From positions 682,001-746,000 of the forward strand of contig NGZR01000005.1 of the NCBI GenBank assembly GCA_002197995.1: 64,000 bases of DNA, read 5' to 3'. The DNA comes from Gaeumannomyces sp. JS-464. Taxonomy: Eukaryota; Ascomycota; Sordariomycetes; Magnaporthales; Magnaporthaceae. The notes under the pieces were generated by a model, which searched no databases, was not told the DNA's origin, and saw nothing but the letters and a program-made list of their open reading frames with translations. Below are positions 1 through 12,000 of this stretch, piece after piece (the stretch's first letter is position 1; the number at the start of each line of letters is the position of its first letter). A program made the position numbers and the translations under genes.

Positions 1-840
1 ACCACGGGCATCCAGCCTCGTAGCAGAAATAATGGCAAGAACCAGGCCTTATAAAGGAACCTCAGCAAAGCTGGAGCAGTTTCATGAAACATCGTTGAGC
101 GGGATGTCAGCAGCATACTCTATTTCGATGCTAATGCTTGGGTATAATACACTGCGGGGCTAATGAACGGCAAAGAGACAAGCATCGAAAAAAGAGCAAA
201 CATAGAAAAAGGCGGGGCATGGAAATCAGGAGGGGATGAAGGGTCACAAATGTGGTGTTTGTGCGCTGTATACTCGTCGCTCAGCGTTAGCCCCTTTTTC
301 GTATCCTCTGCAGTTGGTGTCAGAGCCAGGCGAAGGAAAAAAAGAAAAGACAGGAACAATAACAAGCCAGTCATGTATCCCCTGAACCTCCTACCGTTGT
401 CTAATAGATAATAAGAGAGATGAAAAAAAAAGCAGTCCTGTAGAAAAACAGCTCGTGTGCGTCGTCATAAAGATGATATCATGGTCTCCGTCTAAAAGCT
501 GTTTTGCGCTCGGCCTCAAAACGCTTCTCACCTCCCCCTTTCGTGATGCTCATGAAGCCACGGCAGACCGCCGTATTAGAACGAGCCGGGACGCTTCTCG
601 GGGCATGCATAAAGATAGCGTGGTGTGTAGTGGAGTGGTGGAAAACAGTAGAGAGTAAGAAAAGAAGCAAACAATCGCGAATCGCCGCTTCGTTTGGGGC
701 GTCAGGTTGCCATGGCGTTTATAGCCAGCTAAGGCACGTGTAATGGATCAGTCGATGGCGTCCACACGGCGTAACACAATAAAGCATGATGTGGTGCAGT
801 ATCGATGGAAAAAGTTGAGAACAGCGGCGGCGGCGACCGT
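1..840. other. 3' flank of the Ste20 kinase, no gene seen
   Basis: This stretch lies downstream of the minus-strand kinase stop codon at 841-843. Only short, poorly biased open frames occur in it. It probably holds the kinase 3' untranslated region and the edge of the next unit. No RNA gene or repeat was recognised. Confidence 0.5.
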
Positions 841-3414
841 CTACCGCTCCTCCTCCTCGTCGAGCGGCTCGACCCGCACGAGTATCTCCTCTAGCAGGCC
901 CTCGAGGAACGGGCCGACCTCCTTGCCCATACCAACAGGCTCGGCCTTGTCCCAGTGGTCAATCTCCTTGCACACGTGCGCGAGCTTGTAGACCAGCTTT
1001 CGGATCTTCTCGTGCGCCGCCTCGGCCCGCTGCTGCCGCGGCGTCGGCACTGGCGGCAGCGAAGAGCCGCCGCTGCTGTCTAGCGCCAGCGACGTCGACG
1101 ACGATGACGGCGACGACGACTGCATCTGCTGAATCTGCTGCTGGAGGCGGATCTGCCGCCTCTTAAGCGCCTCCTCCAGAGCAGGGAAGATGACATCGTT
1201 GAGCGCGTCCAGGTCGCCGTTGGGCGGCGACGGCGCCGGCGACGGGAACGACGACGGCGCCTGGAGCTGGCTGCTGCTGCTGCTGCTGCCGTGTGGTGGC
1301 GGCTCTGGTGTGGCCGACGACCTGTGCGGCGGCGGCATCGGGAGCGGCAGCGGCTGATGAGCTAATGGCGATAGTGGCGACACCTGGCTGTACCGCTGGT
1401 GCGACTGCCGCGTCGGCGACGGCGGCAGCTGCTGCTGGCTCGACGTCTTCTGCAGCACATGCGGCGGCAGCGCCGGTGGGGCGTGGTGCTGCTGCAGCCC
1501 GCCGCGGAACGGCGGTATCTCGGGCAGCTTCATGGGACCCGGCTTGGACGGCTGTTGTGACCGCTGCTGCTGGCCCTGCTGCTGTTGTTGGTACTGCGGC
1601 GCCTGCGGGCCGAGACCGTACGAGCTGCCCATGCCAACCTTGGACACTATTCCCTGCCGTCCTTCACCAGCCTGGATGACGTTTCCAAGGTTCATGCCGC
1701 CCATGTCGCGCTGCAGTTGCAGCTGCAGCTCTCGGTCGTAATCTGGCGAGTGCCCACCGCTCGGCAGCAGCGGGGTGGGATTTAGTGAGCCGTTGAAGCC
1801 CAGCGCCCTCGGCGTCTCGGGTTCGCGGGGCACCGGCTTGGGTGGAGATGCCGTGATTACGACCCGCGTCGGGGAGGCGGGTCCTTGGGGGATAGGCTTC
1901 CTCTGCGGGCTGACCTGCCTCGATGTGCCCGTTGACGCGGCAGCCTTGACCGTGTCCCGGTCCCTCGACTCGTCGAAGTTGAAACTGTCCTTGGTCGGGC
2001 TGGCGCTGCTGCCGCCGTAACCCCTAGGCGGAGCTGCGCGCGCATTTAATGGCGGAGTCGTCCATGGGGTTGAGCATGCCCGGGCGGTGGATGAGATTGC
2101 CCCTATCGCCGACCAGGCGCACGGTGCCAAAGTCCCACATGTCCTCGTCGACGGCCTGCCTCTCGGCGGCGCGGCGCTGGGCGCTCTGCTGGCGCTGGGC
2201 CTCGTCGTCGTCGTTATCATCGTCGTCGCGGCCGCCGTTCTTATGGTTCGCGCACCAGCGGCTGTGGCGTTCGATCAGCTCTGTTAGGTAGCTGGTCTTC
2301 TTTGCGTGGCGAACAAAGGGGTGGCGCAGCAGCTCGCGGGCGGCTGGGCGGTCGCGAGGGTCGCGCTGCAGGCACGACTCGATGAAGTCCTTGAAGGCCT
2401 TTGTGAAGTTGCCCTCGAGGCGCGGGGGCGGGTTCTTGGGGATCAGGAAGAGCACCTTCATCGGGTGGATGTCGGCGTAGGGCGGCTCGCCGTTGGCCAG
2501 CTCGAGGGCCGTGATGCCCAGGGACCAGATGTCCGCCTTGTGGTCGTAGCCGGACTGCTTAATCACTTCCGGCGCCATCCAGAAGGGGGTACCCACGAAC
2601 GTGTTCTTCTTGGTCATGGTTGCACTCAGCTGGCCCGACACGCCAAAATCGGCGAGCTTGACCTGACCGTTAGCACTCAGGAGGATGTTGGCCGCTGCGG
2701 GAGGGCATCGTCAGCTAGCTGTCCGTTGTGTAGGCTGGCTCGGGACAGCATGACACACCTTTGACGTCCCGATGCAGCTTCTTGTCCGCATGCAGGTAGT
2801 CCAGGCCCAACAGGAGCTCCCGCACAATGATGGCAATGTACTCCTCCCCAATCAGGCCGGGCTTCATGAGGTCGGCGCAGCTGCCGCCGGAGCAGAACTC
2901 CATGACGATCCACAGCTCGGCTCCCTTTGCATAGGACCCGTAGTACTTTGTGACATATGGTGACTGGAGCTCCGACAGGATCGCTATCTCCTGTATGATG
3001 TCCTCAACCTCGTCCTCGGCGCTCTCAATGTCGATGATCTTGATTGCGACCGCCTGGCCTGTCCGCTTGTCGACTCTGCACATGTCCGACCCTCCGTCAG
3101 TCTCGAGCTATTCCCAGCCAAACCCGGGGCGGCCCATACCGCCGAACAGACGGCAGGCTGCGAGCAAGACCACATACCCTTTGTAGACCTTTCCGAAGCT
3201 CCCTCCGCCTATAGCAAGATGCGGCCCCGCCAGTAGGTTAGCAGGCAAGCAAGCCTTACGGGACCGACACGCCGCTGCCACCGCCCGGCCCGGCAAGGCG
3301 GCCTTCGAAGAGCGTGGGGTCAAGCCACGCACCAATGCAGTATTCCTTGGTGTAGAGCCGCTCTGGGTCCAGCGGACCCTCGCCCTCCTCGTAATCCCGC
3401 TCCCTGTCCGCCAT
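841..3414 (-). CDS. Ste20-family (germinal-centre kinase type) protein kinase, one frameshift
   Basis: Serine/threonine kinase of the GCK branch (Kic1/Sps1/MST3-like), which in fungi acts upstream of NDR kinases in polarity and septation. Four exons fit: 3414-3333, 3208-3178, 3075-2759 and 2694-841, with introns of 124, 102 and 64 nt. The catalytic domain starts almost at the N terminus: glycine loop [11 protein letters not shown] across exons 1-3, lysine in [19 protein letters not shown] spanning intron 3, DFGVSGQL and [11 protein letters not shown] conserved [15 protein letters not shown] segment follows, then a long Q/P/S-rich low-complexity region and a C-terminal helical segment. Just after DMWDFG the frame changes at an A3 run (plus 2045-2047, TTT). 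Removing one base gives ...[15 protein letters not shown] and a 2,283-nt CDS (760 aa). The start ATG immediately precedes the conserved YTKEYCIG entry. Which GCK paralogue this is cannot be settled here. Confidence 0.9.
2045..2047 (-). other. Putative 1-nt insertion frameshift in the kinase
   Basis: The minus strand reads ATTAAATGCGCG. Reading AA instead of AAA joins two frames that are each clearly coding on their own side. No GT...AG intron fits between them. Confidence 0.75.
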
Positions 3415-5948
3415 GGTTGGCAGCACGTGTGTGTGTGCGTCCCAGGCCGGGGCGCGGCAGGGACGAATTGGTTTCTGATTTCTCTGGTCTCGAACCCCGG
3501 GGAAGACCTCTCTGGCCGGGGGTGCGGTGTAGAATTCGACCCGAATCCGAATCGGGAAAACAAAAATCGGCGGGGAGGAGCACCGGTTCACGCGTGGGGC
3601 CGTGCAGAGCGAGTGGATGGACGACGGGACAGGCCGGTAGAAACGGCTCGAGGTGGCAAACGGCCGTCGTCGTCGGCGTCGAGGCAGAGGCAGCGGCAGG
3701 GCTGGGGTCGCGTCGAGAGAGGGGGGCCTTGGAGACAGACAGGCAGGCAAGAAAGGAGTGCGGGGAGTGGGTATGGTTTGCGTGCCAATGCTGTTCCGGA
3801 CGCGACACCTGGAGTAGCGTGTAGCCGAGGAATAGGGTCCGGCAGGCTGTCCGAGACTAAGAAAGAGTAAAAAGAAAGAAAAACAACCAGGAAATAAAAA
3901 AGTGAACCGGCCACTCTCGACAGACTCGACGAGACAAGGGTTGCCCGCCAAACTTGGATGTTTGACCGATTGCGGCGCGAAGAAAGTCGCGGGCGTGCAC
4001 CCAATTGTTTTTTTTTTCTTGCTCTCCACACAGCACGGTCCGTGACCCTTTTTTTGCAGCGAAGCACGGACTTCCAAACTGTTGTCCAGTTCATGCACCA
4101 CGCCCTTTCTGATGGCCACCGACAGCTGGACGAGGCGCAGAGCTAGCCCTATCTGGGGAGTGGAGTCGAGAGAGGAGCCTGCGGTTCATAAATGGCACGA
4201 AGCCCGACGCGCGATCCACAGGGACGATTAAATGGGCGCCAGAGGCGGAGGGCGGGCAGGGCAGGGCAGGGAAGGGCAATGGGGGAAAGTTGCAGATGCC
4301 AGCCTACGGAAAACCAATAATTGGGAATTGGAAGCCAAGAGGTTTTTGTTTACTTCCCCTTCGAGGGCCGCCAAACACAAACACCCGACGCTCTGTCTTC
4401 CGACTGGGGCGCCCAGATCAGGAAAGCACACATGGTGCGCACCCGTCGACGGCCGTTTCCCGCGCGCCCCTCATTCGTCAGCCCGCCAAATCCAACAACG
4501 GGGACAGGCCAGGGGTTCGAGCCATGCAGTCATGGTGGGGATGGATGGATGATGGATGGATGGGAGGGTGGCGGACGGGGAGGGGCCAGCCCGGCTGCTG
4601 CTGCTGCGTAACACACGCCACCCAAGGCCGCCCCTGGCCTGGCCCCGAACCCACGGGCCATGGAAAATTGCGTGGGAAAGCGGGAATGGAGATTCTACGG
4701 TTTGGTTACTGTCTATTGTGGACTGCAATGGCAACGGCCGGCAGCGGCATCAGAGATGATGGTCGGAAGGCTACCAAAAGGCAGGCTACGAATCAAGCAT
4801 CAAAAGCTGGTGGCTTGCCAAGCAGGGTCCAGGCTGCATGTGCCATCACCGCCTCTCTAATCCCATATCGTGTCGTCTTAGCGTGCAGGAGCTCGAGATC
4901 TTACTCGACGCTAACGGCTGGTTCCTGGGGCTGAAGTGCGCCAGTATCCAAGCGGTCACATCCATTGACAGCTCAAAGTTCCACACCTTCCCCCATATGC
5001 TGGAGCGCGGGGAGATGCTGATATGGGATGTCGAAAAGTGTCATTTACGTAGTATATCTGTTACCTTGCGATCCATGTCTGGGAGAGGCATGCAGCGATG
5101 CCGGAGATCGGAAAGTGTCTTCCAGAGATTGGGTTTGCCTTGCCGATGCCACCACTCGGCATTGGACACGACTCAGGTACGCCCAATCCACAGCGAGGTC
5201 GTCGCATCCCAGGGCTGGCCGGAGCAGCGGAAGGCTCGGCTTCGCTCAGCTGTCAAGCGCACAGGCAGGAACCCGGATTCGCCCACACAGAACAACATGT
5301 CACGGTGGCTATCAAGACTACCTAGGTAGGTAGGTATCGATTAATATGAATTCATCAATGGTTGGTTACCTACCTGTCCTGTCTATAGCGTGAGGGTCAA
5401 ACCCTAGGAGAAGCAAAGGAAGGGGAAAAAATTACCAGATAGTGGCGTTAGGAGAGCATCATTCATGTGAAGCAAAAAAGAAGAGCCGAAATCAGAAAAC
5501 AAGCTTGCGTTCCTCACTCTTATTTCCCGTCTCTCGACCAGAATGCTATGTGAAGATGCAGGTGGGAAGTAGATGCTTGGATGCGGACCCATAAGAGGAT
5601 GGATCCTGCCACAGACGTCGACAACAGGGAAACACACGCGCAAAGAAAAGTAAACGCCCCAGAAAGTAGCAATGAGCCGGGGCCGAAGTAGAAGAAGGGA
5701 AAAAAGAAGTGAATTCGTGATGAGAGCTGTTTCTCCAGCTTTTTTTCCCCCCGTGTTAAGAAAATACCTGTCAAACATAACGAAAGAAAGCATCGTCGGA
5801 ACATCGTGGCTTCGTGGAGACGGAACCAGCTGTGGACACCCTGCCACGACAAGTAGGCGCTGGTTTCTTCGCGTGAGGGAAGCACACATTGGGTGGAAAG
5901 TGATCAGATGTCGACCGCGGTCGTGTCATTCAGGAGCGAGGTCAACAC
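3415..5948. other. Kinase promoter/leader and UBX-gene 3' flank, no gene seen
   Basis: The segment separates two minus-strand genes. Its left part, with C/T-rich minus-strand runs around 3840-4060, is probably the kinase 5' leader and promoter. Near 5318-5337 there is a TAGGTA-type palindromic repeat. Open frames here are short and overlap in all frames, so none is called. Confidence 0.5.
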
Positions 5949-7743
5949 CTAGCTCTCCACAAACTCGACGGCGAGTGTGGACTGCTTTATGCCCGCCTCC
6001 TCGATCGTCTTGTCCAGGTCCGTGATCAGATCCACGCCCTGCGGCATACGCTTGAGCTCAAACTCAACCCCGGCCCTGGTCTCATCCAGCGGCGACGCCT
6101 TTAGCCACTCGTACACGCGCGAAACCGGATCCGACGTCGCGAACCGCCGCACCACCCTGCCGCCCGGGTGCATGAACTGTATGCGCGTGATGCCGGGTCC
6201 ACCGGGTGCCGGCTCCTCGTGCGGCCTGTCGGATGGTATCCTCGCAAAAGGCGACTGCTCCACCTCCGGAGCAGGTGGCGCTGCGGCCGTGGCGGTATCG
6301 AGGTCGTCAGCAGCTTTACGCTTGCCCTTGTCCACCCTCGTGAGCTCGTCCGGGTCGTGGATGCTAGGTCTTGCCGACGACTCGGACGACTCGCCGTTGG
6401 AGCCCTCGAGGCTGTTCTGCATTGCGAGCTGCAGCATCTCCTCCTCGGTCATGCGGTCCACGTCCACCTTCTTCTTGGGCGGCCGCGTCTGCGCCACCGG
6501 GTTCTTGCCCTGGAACTTGTAGCGCTCCAGAAAATCCTCAAGCTTCTCCGCAAAGTCGGCGGCCTGGGTCGGGCAGTCGACGCCAGCCCAGACCTTCATC
6601 TGCTCGCCCGTCCGCGGGTCCACCACGGAAATGTGAGGATAGTTCTCTGGTATCTTGTGCTGCTCGTTGGGCAGGTACAGCTGGATGTATTGCCTCGCGT
6701 TGACGTGATCCTTGTCGTACTGCAAAAACAGGAAGCGCTCGCGCACCAGCTGCTGCACACGGTCGTCCTTCCATATGTCCCGGTTCAGCAGCTGGCACTG
6801 GAACACAGACATGTCCTGGAGGTTCACCAAGATCCACTTCTTCTGGTCCTTGCCTTCTTCCCTCGTGTCGTCCCAGTCCAGGTGTGTGAGGATCTCCCGT
6901 GGCGGCCTGAAGAGCTCCGCAAGTCGCCGTGTGCTGTTATCTTGGCTCGAGTTCCCCGCCGCTGGAGGGCCATCGTCCCAGACCGACTGAGAAAACACGC
7001 CTGCACCTCTGCTGGCTCTGTACTCTGTAGAACGAATCAAATCCCGGGTGGTCAGAGCGTGTCCAAATCTCGGCGTTGGGGTGAGGTAGAGTTGCTGCCA
7101 CCGCCTGGAAACCTACCATTCCGAGCTTGCCGCTCCCTCCTCATTTCTGCCAGGAAGCGCTCCGCTTCGTCTTCATCCTCGTCCGGGTTGAGCCTTGCGC
7201 CACCGTGAAAGATGCCCGAGTAGTCGGCACCGCCCACCAGCGTCTCTGTGGTGCGAGCAATCGGGGCGCGCACGTCGTCGTCGACAGCTCCAGGCCCCCC
7301 GCCGCCGCCGCCACCAGCCCACCGGCCCCGTAAAGCTCTTCCTGGAGCCGCCGGGCGTAGGCGGCGTCCTCGTCTTCTTGGGCGAACCGGGCGGCAGCCA
7401 CGGCGGCGGCAGCCTCGCCCGTAGCGTCCGCGGCGCTGGCCATATCGACGTCGTCGGCGTCGTCCGAGTCGCTGTCAATGTGGATGACCCCGCTCGCGTC
7501 CTCGCGGCCGCTCGTGCGCGAGAGCTGTGGCGGGTTGCTGGAGGAGGAAGGCTGCGGTCGGGCCGCCGAGGAGAGGGAGTTTATGATGTCTGGGTTGTCG
7601 AACCAGAGGGTGCACGCCGTCTCGACGTCGTTGTGCGTGATCTGGAGCAGCTTCCGGGCGACATCAGCCGAGACCGCGGTAAGGTCCATCAGAAGCTGGG
7701 TGCTCTCGTCGTTGGACGAGGCGCCGCCCGCGGTGTCGGCCAT
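5949..7743 (-). CDS. UBA-UAS-UIM-UBX protein, Cdc48/p97 cofactor (UBXN7/Ubx5-like), one frameshift
   Basis: Adaptor that links ubiquitylated substrates and ligases to the Cdc48/p97 segregase. Two exons fit, 7743-7117 and 7024-5949, with a 92-nt intron (GTAGGT...CTACAG). Order: N-terminal UBA-like helices (LLMDLTAVSADVARKLLQIT), acidic linker, UAS thioredoxin-like domain (HLDWDDTREEGKDQKKWILV to FLERYKF), a UIM-like motif (EEEMLQLAMQNSLEG), a basic KGKRKA patch and a C-terminal UBX domain starting at ITRIQFMHPGGRVVRRF. This order matches UBXN7/Ubx5. The frame is broken in a G6 run (plus C6, 7295-7300). One more G gives AAAAGGPGAVDDDVRAP and a 1,704-nt CDS (567 aa). The start ATG at 7743 sits directly before the UBA-like region. 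Its neighbour Ecm29 also serves the ubiquitin-proteasome system. Confidence 0.9.
7295..7300 (-). other. Putative 1-nt deletion frameshift in the UBX gene
   Basis: The G6 run (C6 on plus) would need to be G7 to keep the acidic linker and the UAS domain in one frame. There is no plausible splice pair here. Confidence 0.75.
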
Positions 7744-9055
7744 GGCGAAGGGTCGTGGGGTGTCGCTGCCGCAAAAGGACAAGGTGGGAAGTGGTCGTGA
7801 GAAGAGAGATGGCGGGGCAGAGCGCCCAGGCAGGGGGTGAGGGAAACGTGTGTCCTGCAGTACTGTGGCTAGAACTCAACTCCAGCGAGAGGTAAAAAAG
7901 GTGGCGCGTGGTCTTCTCGTCAACGAGAAGCCTGGGGTGGTCGTGGAGCGTGCGTGAAGCTTCTTGGACTCGCCTAGTTTGAGTCGAGGTTGGGGATGCG
8001 CCATGGCTGCCGCCTCAGTGGGCTTTCGTGCTCGAGAAAACCCCAGGCCCGTGCTCGGAGCTCCAGGCTGCCTGCCTGTGACGCAACTGATGGCCGTCCA
8101 TAATTGTGGGCTTTTGGTTGGCCGCTGTGGGACCCGCTTGGACGGTTTTGAGCGAATCAGGCGGGAGGTGATCCACGTGATGAAGCCAGCCAGCGGCAGC
8201 AGCGAATTTGAACCTGCCGCTGACATTGATTGCCAGCAGCTGTTAGCTGTTCTGCGTTGACCGTTCAAGGTGGGAGTGCTACCCTGTACCTTTGATATCC
8301 CTACCCTGCACTTTCTGGAGGATCGCATAGCTGAACTGATTTACGAAACTGGACGCGGTATTAAGTAGCCCAGGAGCAGTCAACTGCGGGTTGTCGCTGG
8401 TTGCGCATGTCTATCGTCCCTCGCTAGGTCGGCTTTGTTCCTCCACGAGAAAAGGAGCGCGCTGCCAGTTGGACCCAGGATGATGCGCTAAGGAGGTCCA
8501 GGTCCAGGTCCAGGGCGGCTCTCTCCTTGCCTTTACCCTTGGGGGGTTCTCCAGAGGCTTGTTGGCGGTGGTCAACAACATCAGCTTCTCAGACGCATGA
8601 GGAGCCTCATGGCCTAAGGACTGGTGCCCAAAGTAGTGGGCTGGCAATTTCCGGGTCGCTCCAACTGCGCCGAGTTTGACATCCGGCTGGCGACACAATT
8701 ACAAGCTTATCCGACTGCTCGTCAACTTTGTGGGCGTGAACGGGGCCTGGGCTATCAAAGCCTTGACGTTGGTCCGTCTCCGTCTAAGCAAACTTCAGTG
8801 GAGAGGTCACCACGAAGTCAACGTCCATGTCCAAAGCCGTTCATACCATTAGAAAGCAGCAGCAACCGGGGAAAGGCAGGAAACTGGCAGGCTTGGAATA
8901 AAAATAAACTAAGAAAAATGCACCAAACACAAAAATAAACAAACTCCAAACAAACAAAAGAAAAAAACATTGTAAAATTCCCAGCCCTTCCCAACAACAC
9001 GCCACCCCAACGCGGCCCACGAACAATGTGATTCCTCTTTGCACAAACCCACCCC
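7744..9055. other. UBX-gene promoter and Ecm29 3' flank, no gene seen
   Basis: The only notable structure is a short AGGTCC-type direct repeat near 8490-8515. Open frames up to about 150 codons exist on the minus strand but have no domain or coding bias. Part of the left half is expected to be the UBX promoter and leader. Confidence 0.5.
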
Positions 9056-12000
9056 CTACTCCAGCCCCGCGATGGCCTCTCCCAGCACCTTCCTCACGTC
9101 GGCCGACCGCTCCCGGTCAGCCGCGGCCCGCAGCAGCACCGCCGTCTCCGCCACGACGGGCGCGACGGTGCTGGCCTCGCCGGCCACGACGCCGAAAACC
9201 CCGGCCTTAACCGCCCGCGCCCACTCGCGCGCCGCCTCGGCCCGCGCCGCCCGCTGCGCCTCGGTGCCCACCTCGGCCGCGCCCATGTCCAGCGTGCCCG
9301 CGAACCAGCCAGCGAGGACCCCGCCGTGCCTCCTAGTCGCGTCGGCAAAGTCCTCATCCGGCAGGCGCGCGGCCGCGGCCTCGGCGGCCGCCACGGCGTC
9401 GGCCAGCAGCGACCGCGCCAGGCCGTACCAGACCGAGCGCCGGACGCCGTCGAACTGGGCCGCCGCCGCCAGGTACGGCCTGAGCGCCGTCATGACGCCC
9501 GCCAGTGCCGACGAAGGGGTCAGCCGCATCTTAGGCGCCCAGCACCCGCCCCGCGCCACCAGCTCCAGCGCCGCCTCGGCCGTCTTGGCTATCAGCTCCT
9601 CGCGCGCGCGCCTCTCCGCGCCGCTCCCGCCGTCCACGTCCATGCTGTCGCCGCCGCCGCCGCCACCTCCCTCCACGAGGACGTCGAGGTGCGGCTTGGC
9701 GATGGCCAGGGCGACGGCGGCCACCTCCTGGCCTCGGTCCATGTACTTGTCCATGTCCTCGTGCGCCCTGGCCACGCGCCCGAGCGCCTTGAAGGCCGGG
9801 ATGCGGTAGGCGTCGTTGGTGCGCTTGGCCTCGCGCACCGCGATCTTGGCGATCCGCTCCTCGAGCGCCGCGTCGCCCTTCCAGAAAGCGCCCCCTTCTC
9901 GGCCAGGTCGGCCAGCGCGTCCAGCAGCTTCTCCTTCTTGTCGAACGTCTTGAGCGCCAGGCCCTTGTCCAGCGCGGGCCAGACGGCTTTCAGGCCGGAC
10001 ACGAAGACCTGCCCGCCGCGGTCCGAGGCCTGCAGGATCGAGCTGACGGCGTCGCCGGCCGCGAGCGCCGCGCCGTGCTTGAGCGCCCATTGGGGGGACT
10101 CGAGGCCGCGGTTGGCGAGCTGGGCGATCTCGGTCGCGTACCGCGCCGTAGTGAGGTGGCCGCCGGCGTGGCGAACCCAGACTGCTGTAAACGCCGTGGC
10201 GGCGTACTGGTCGGCGTCGTGCCTAGCGACGTAAGCGAGCGGCAGCAGGCGGGTCTCGAGAGCGGCGAAGTGGTCAGGCGACACCTCTGCTACGGCGCGT
10301 ACTGCGTCTGCGACTCGTTGGCGGCGCGTCTCGTCCTCGGCGGAGAAGTAGAGTCCTTCGAGGTACTCGGCGAACTCGAGCTTGGCACAGTCGTTTGCCA
10401 GCCTGATAACATAGGCGGCAGCGCGAGCGTAAGAAACACTGACTTCGTCGTTGCGATCTAGGATTTGACGGCGCAACAGTTTCAGGAAGCGAGCGGCGTA
10501 GGGCGCGAACACGAGGCCGTGACGGATGGAGAGCGTCTCGAGCAGTTTGCTGCAGCCGATCTTGGTGGGCATGCCGATGGCTTCCTTGATGGTCTGCTCA
10601 ACGCTATCGAGCAGGGCAGGCATAGTCTCGGCGTCGACACAACGGAGACAGTCGTCGACAGTTTGCAAAAGGGGCGATGCCGAGACGAGTGAGCTCCTTA
10701 GCTTGTCGATCTTATCGCGCTTGGCCTCTCCCACTCTTTGGTAATGGTAATTGATGGCCTCGGGCTCGACCGTGCTGAGCAGGTTGAGGAACGCGGGCAC
10801 GATCTCCGCAACGTAGGGCTGTAGTCCGTCGCCTCCATGCTTTGCCATCTCCACCAGAGTAACGATAGTGATCCCTTGAACCTCCTTGACGTTGCTCTGG
10901 ATGCCCTTGTCGGATAGAAGGAAGGGCATGGCCTCGCTTATCATAGACTTGGCGGTCGCGGACGAGTTTGATGCCGTGCCGCCGCCGTCCTCCAGGTGCC
11001 GGACGAGCGTGTTCGAAAGATTGATGCAAAGTCGGAAAGCAGCTTCCCGGACGGTGCCTTTGACGTCGTCGAGAACCTTGGCCGCGGCTTGCCAGACCTG
11101 CTTGTAGAACTTCTCGTACTTGATGAACTTCTGCCCAGATAGCAAGTCGGCAATGGCTGCGCAGCTGGCCTCGCGGGCTCTCCACTCCTTGCCGACAATG
11201 CTCTTGAGCAGGTCGGTCAGGATGGCGTCAAAGTGTGCGTCTATAACGGCGCCAGAATCCTTGACAAGCGCCTTCCATATGTCGTTCATCGACTTTTGTA
11301 CGTTGGGGTTGGGGTCGAAGCGGTATCGGTACAGCTTGGGGTACAGCTTGGGGTCGACCTCGGACTCGGACAGGATGTTGCTAAGACCGAAGCGACCGAA
11401 TGCGGATCTAGTCGACCAGGTGGCGGCGTTGGTGGCGAGCGACATGAAGCGATAGATGAGGCTCTGGTCTCCGACCTCGTTGGCCAGGCTGACGATGTCC
11501 TTGTACGATGTGATGGACTTGCCCTCGCCCGTGGGCAGCGCGCCGGCCTCGAATAGCTCCGTGTCTTGGTCCACCTTGAGCTTAGGTCCGGATCCTGTAA
11601 AGGCAGCGACGAGATCACGCACAAGATCTGCCCTAAGCGCCGCGTCACCCCTCTCGTATGCCAGCGATAGTCCTCTCGAAGCAGTCTCCTGAACAAGCTC
11701 ATCACGCGCGCCGAGCAGCCGCATGAAAGCCGCCTGGCCCTCGCGGAGTCTCGAGTGGATCTCGGGCAGGTGTGAGCAGTGCTGGATGAGACAGAAGAGC
11801 CAGATGCCAGATGCCTTGAGGAGTGACGGCTTGGTTGACTTGCAGTCCTGTAGCAGCTTGTCAAGTACTGCAGAAACGCTCTCGCTGCGCTTGGGGATGC
11901 GGTAAGACGTGTCCTTGGGCTCTACATCGAGTGTGAGCTGTACTACCTCCGCATCCCAGCGAGCCACGGCTGCTGTAATGGCCTCGCCCACTGCGAAGTG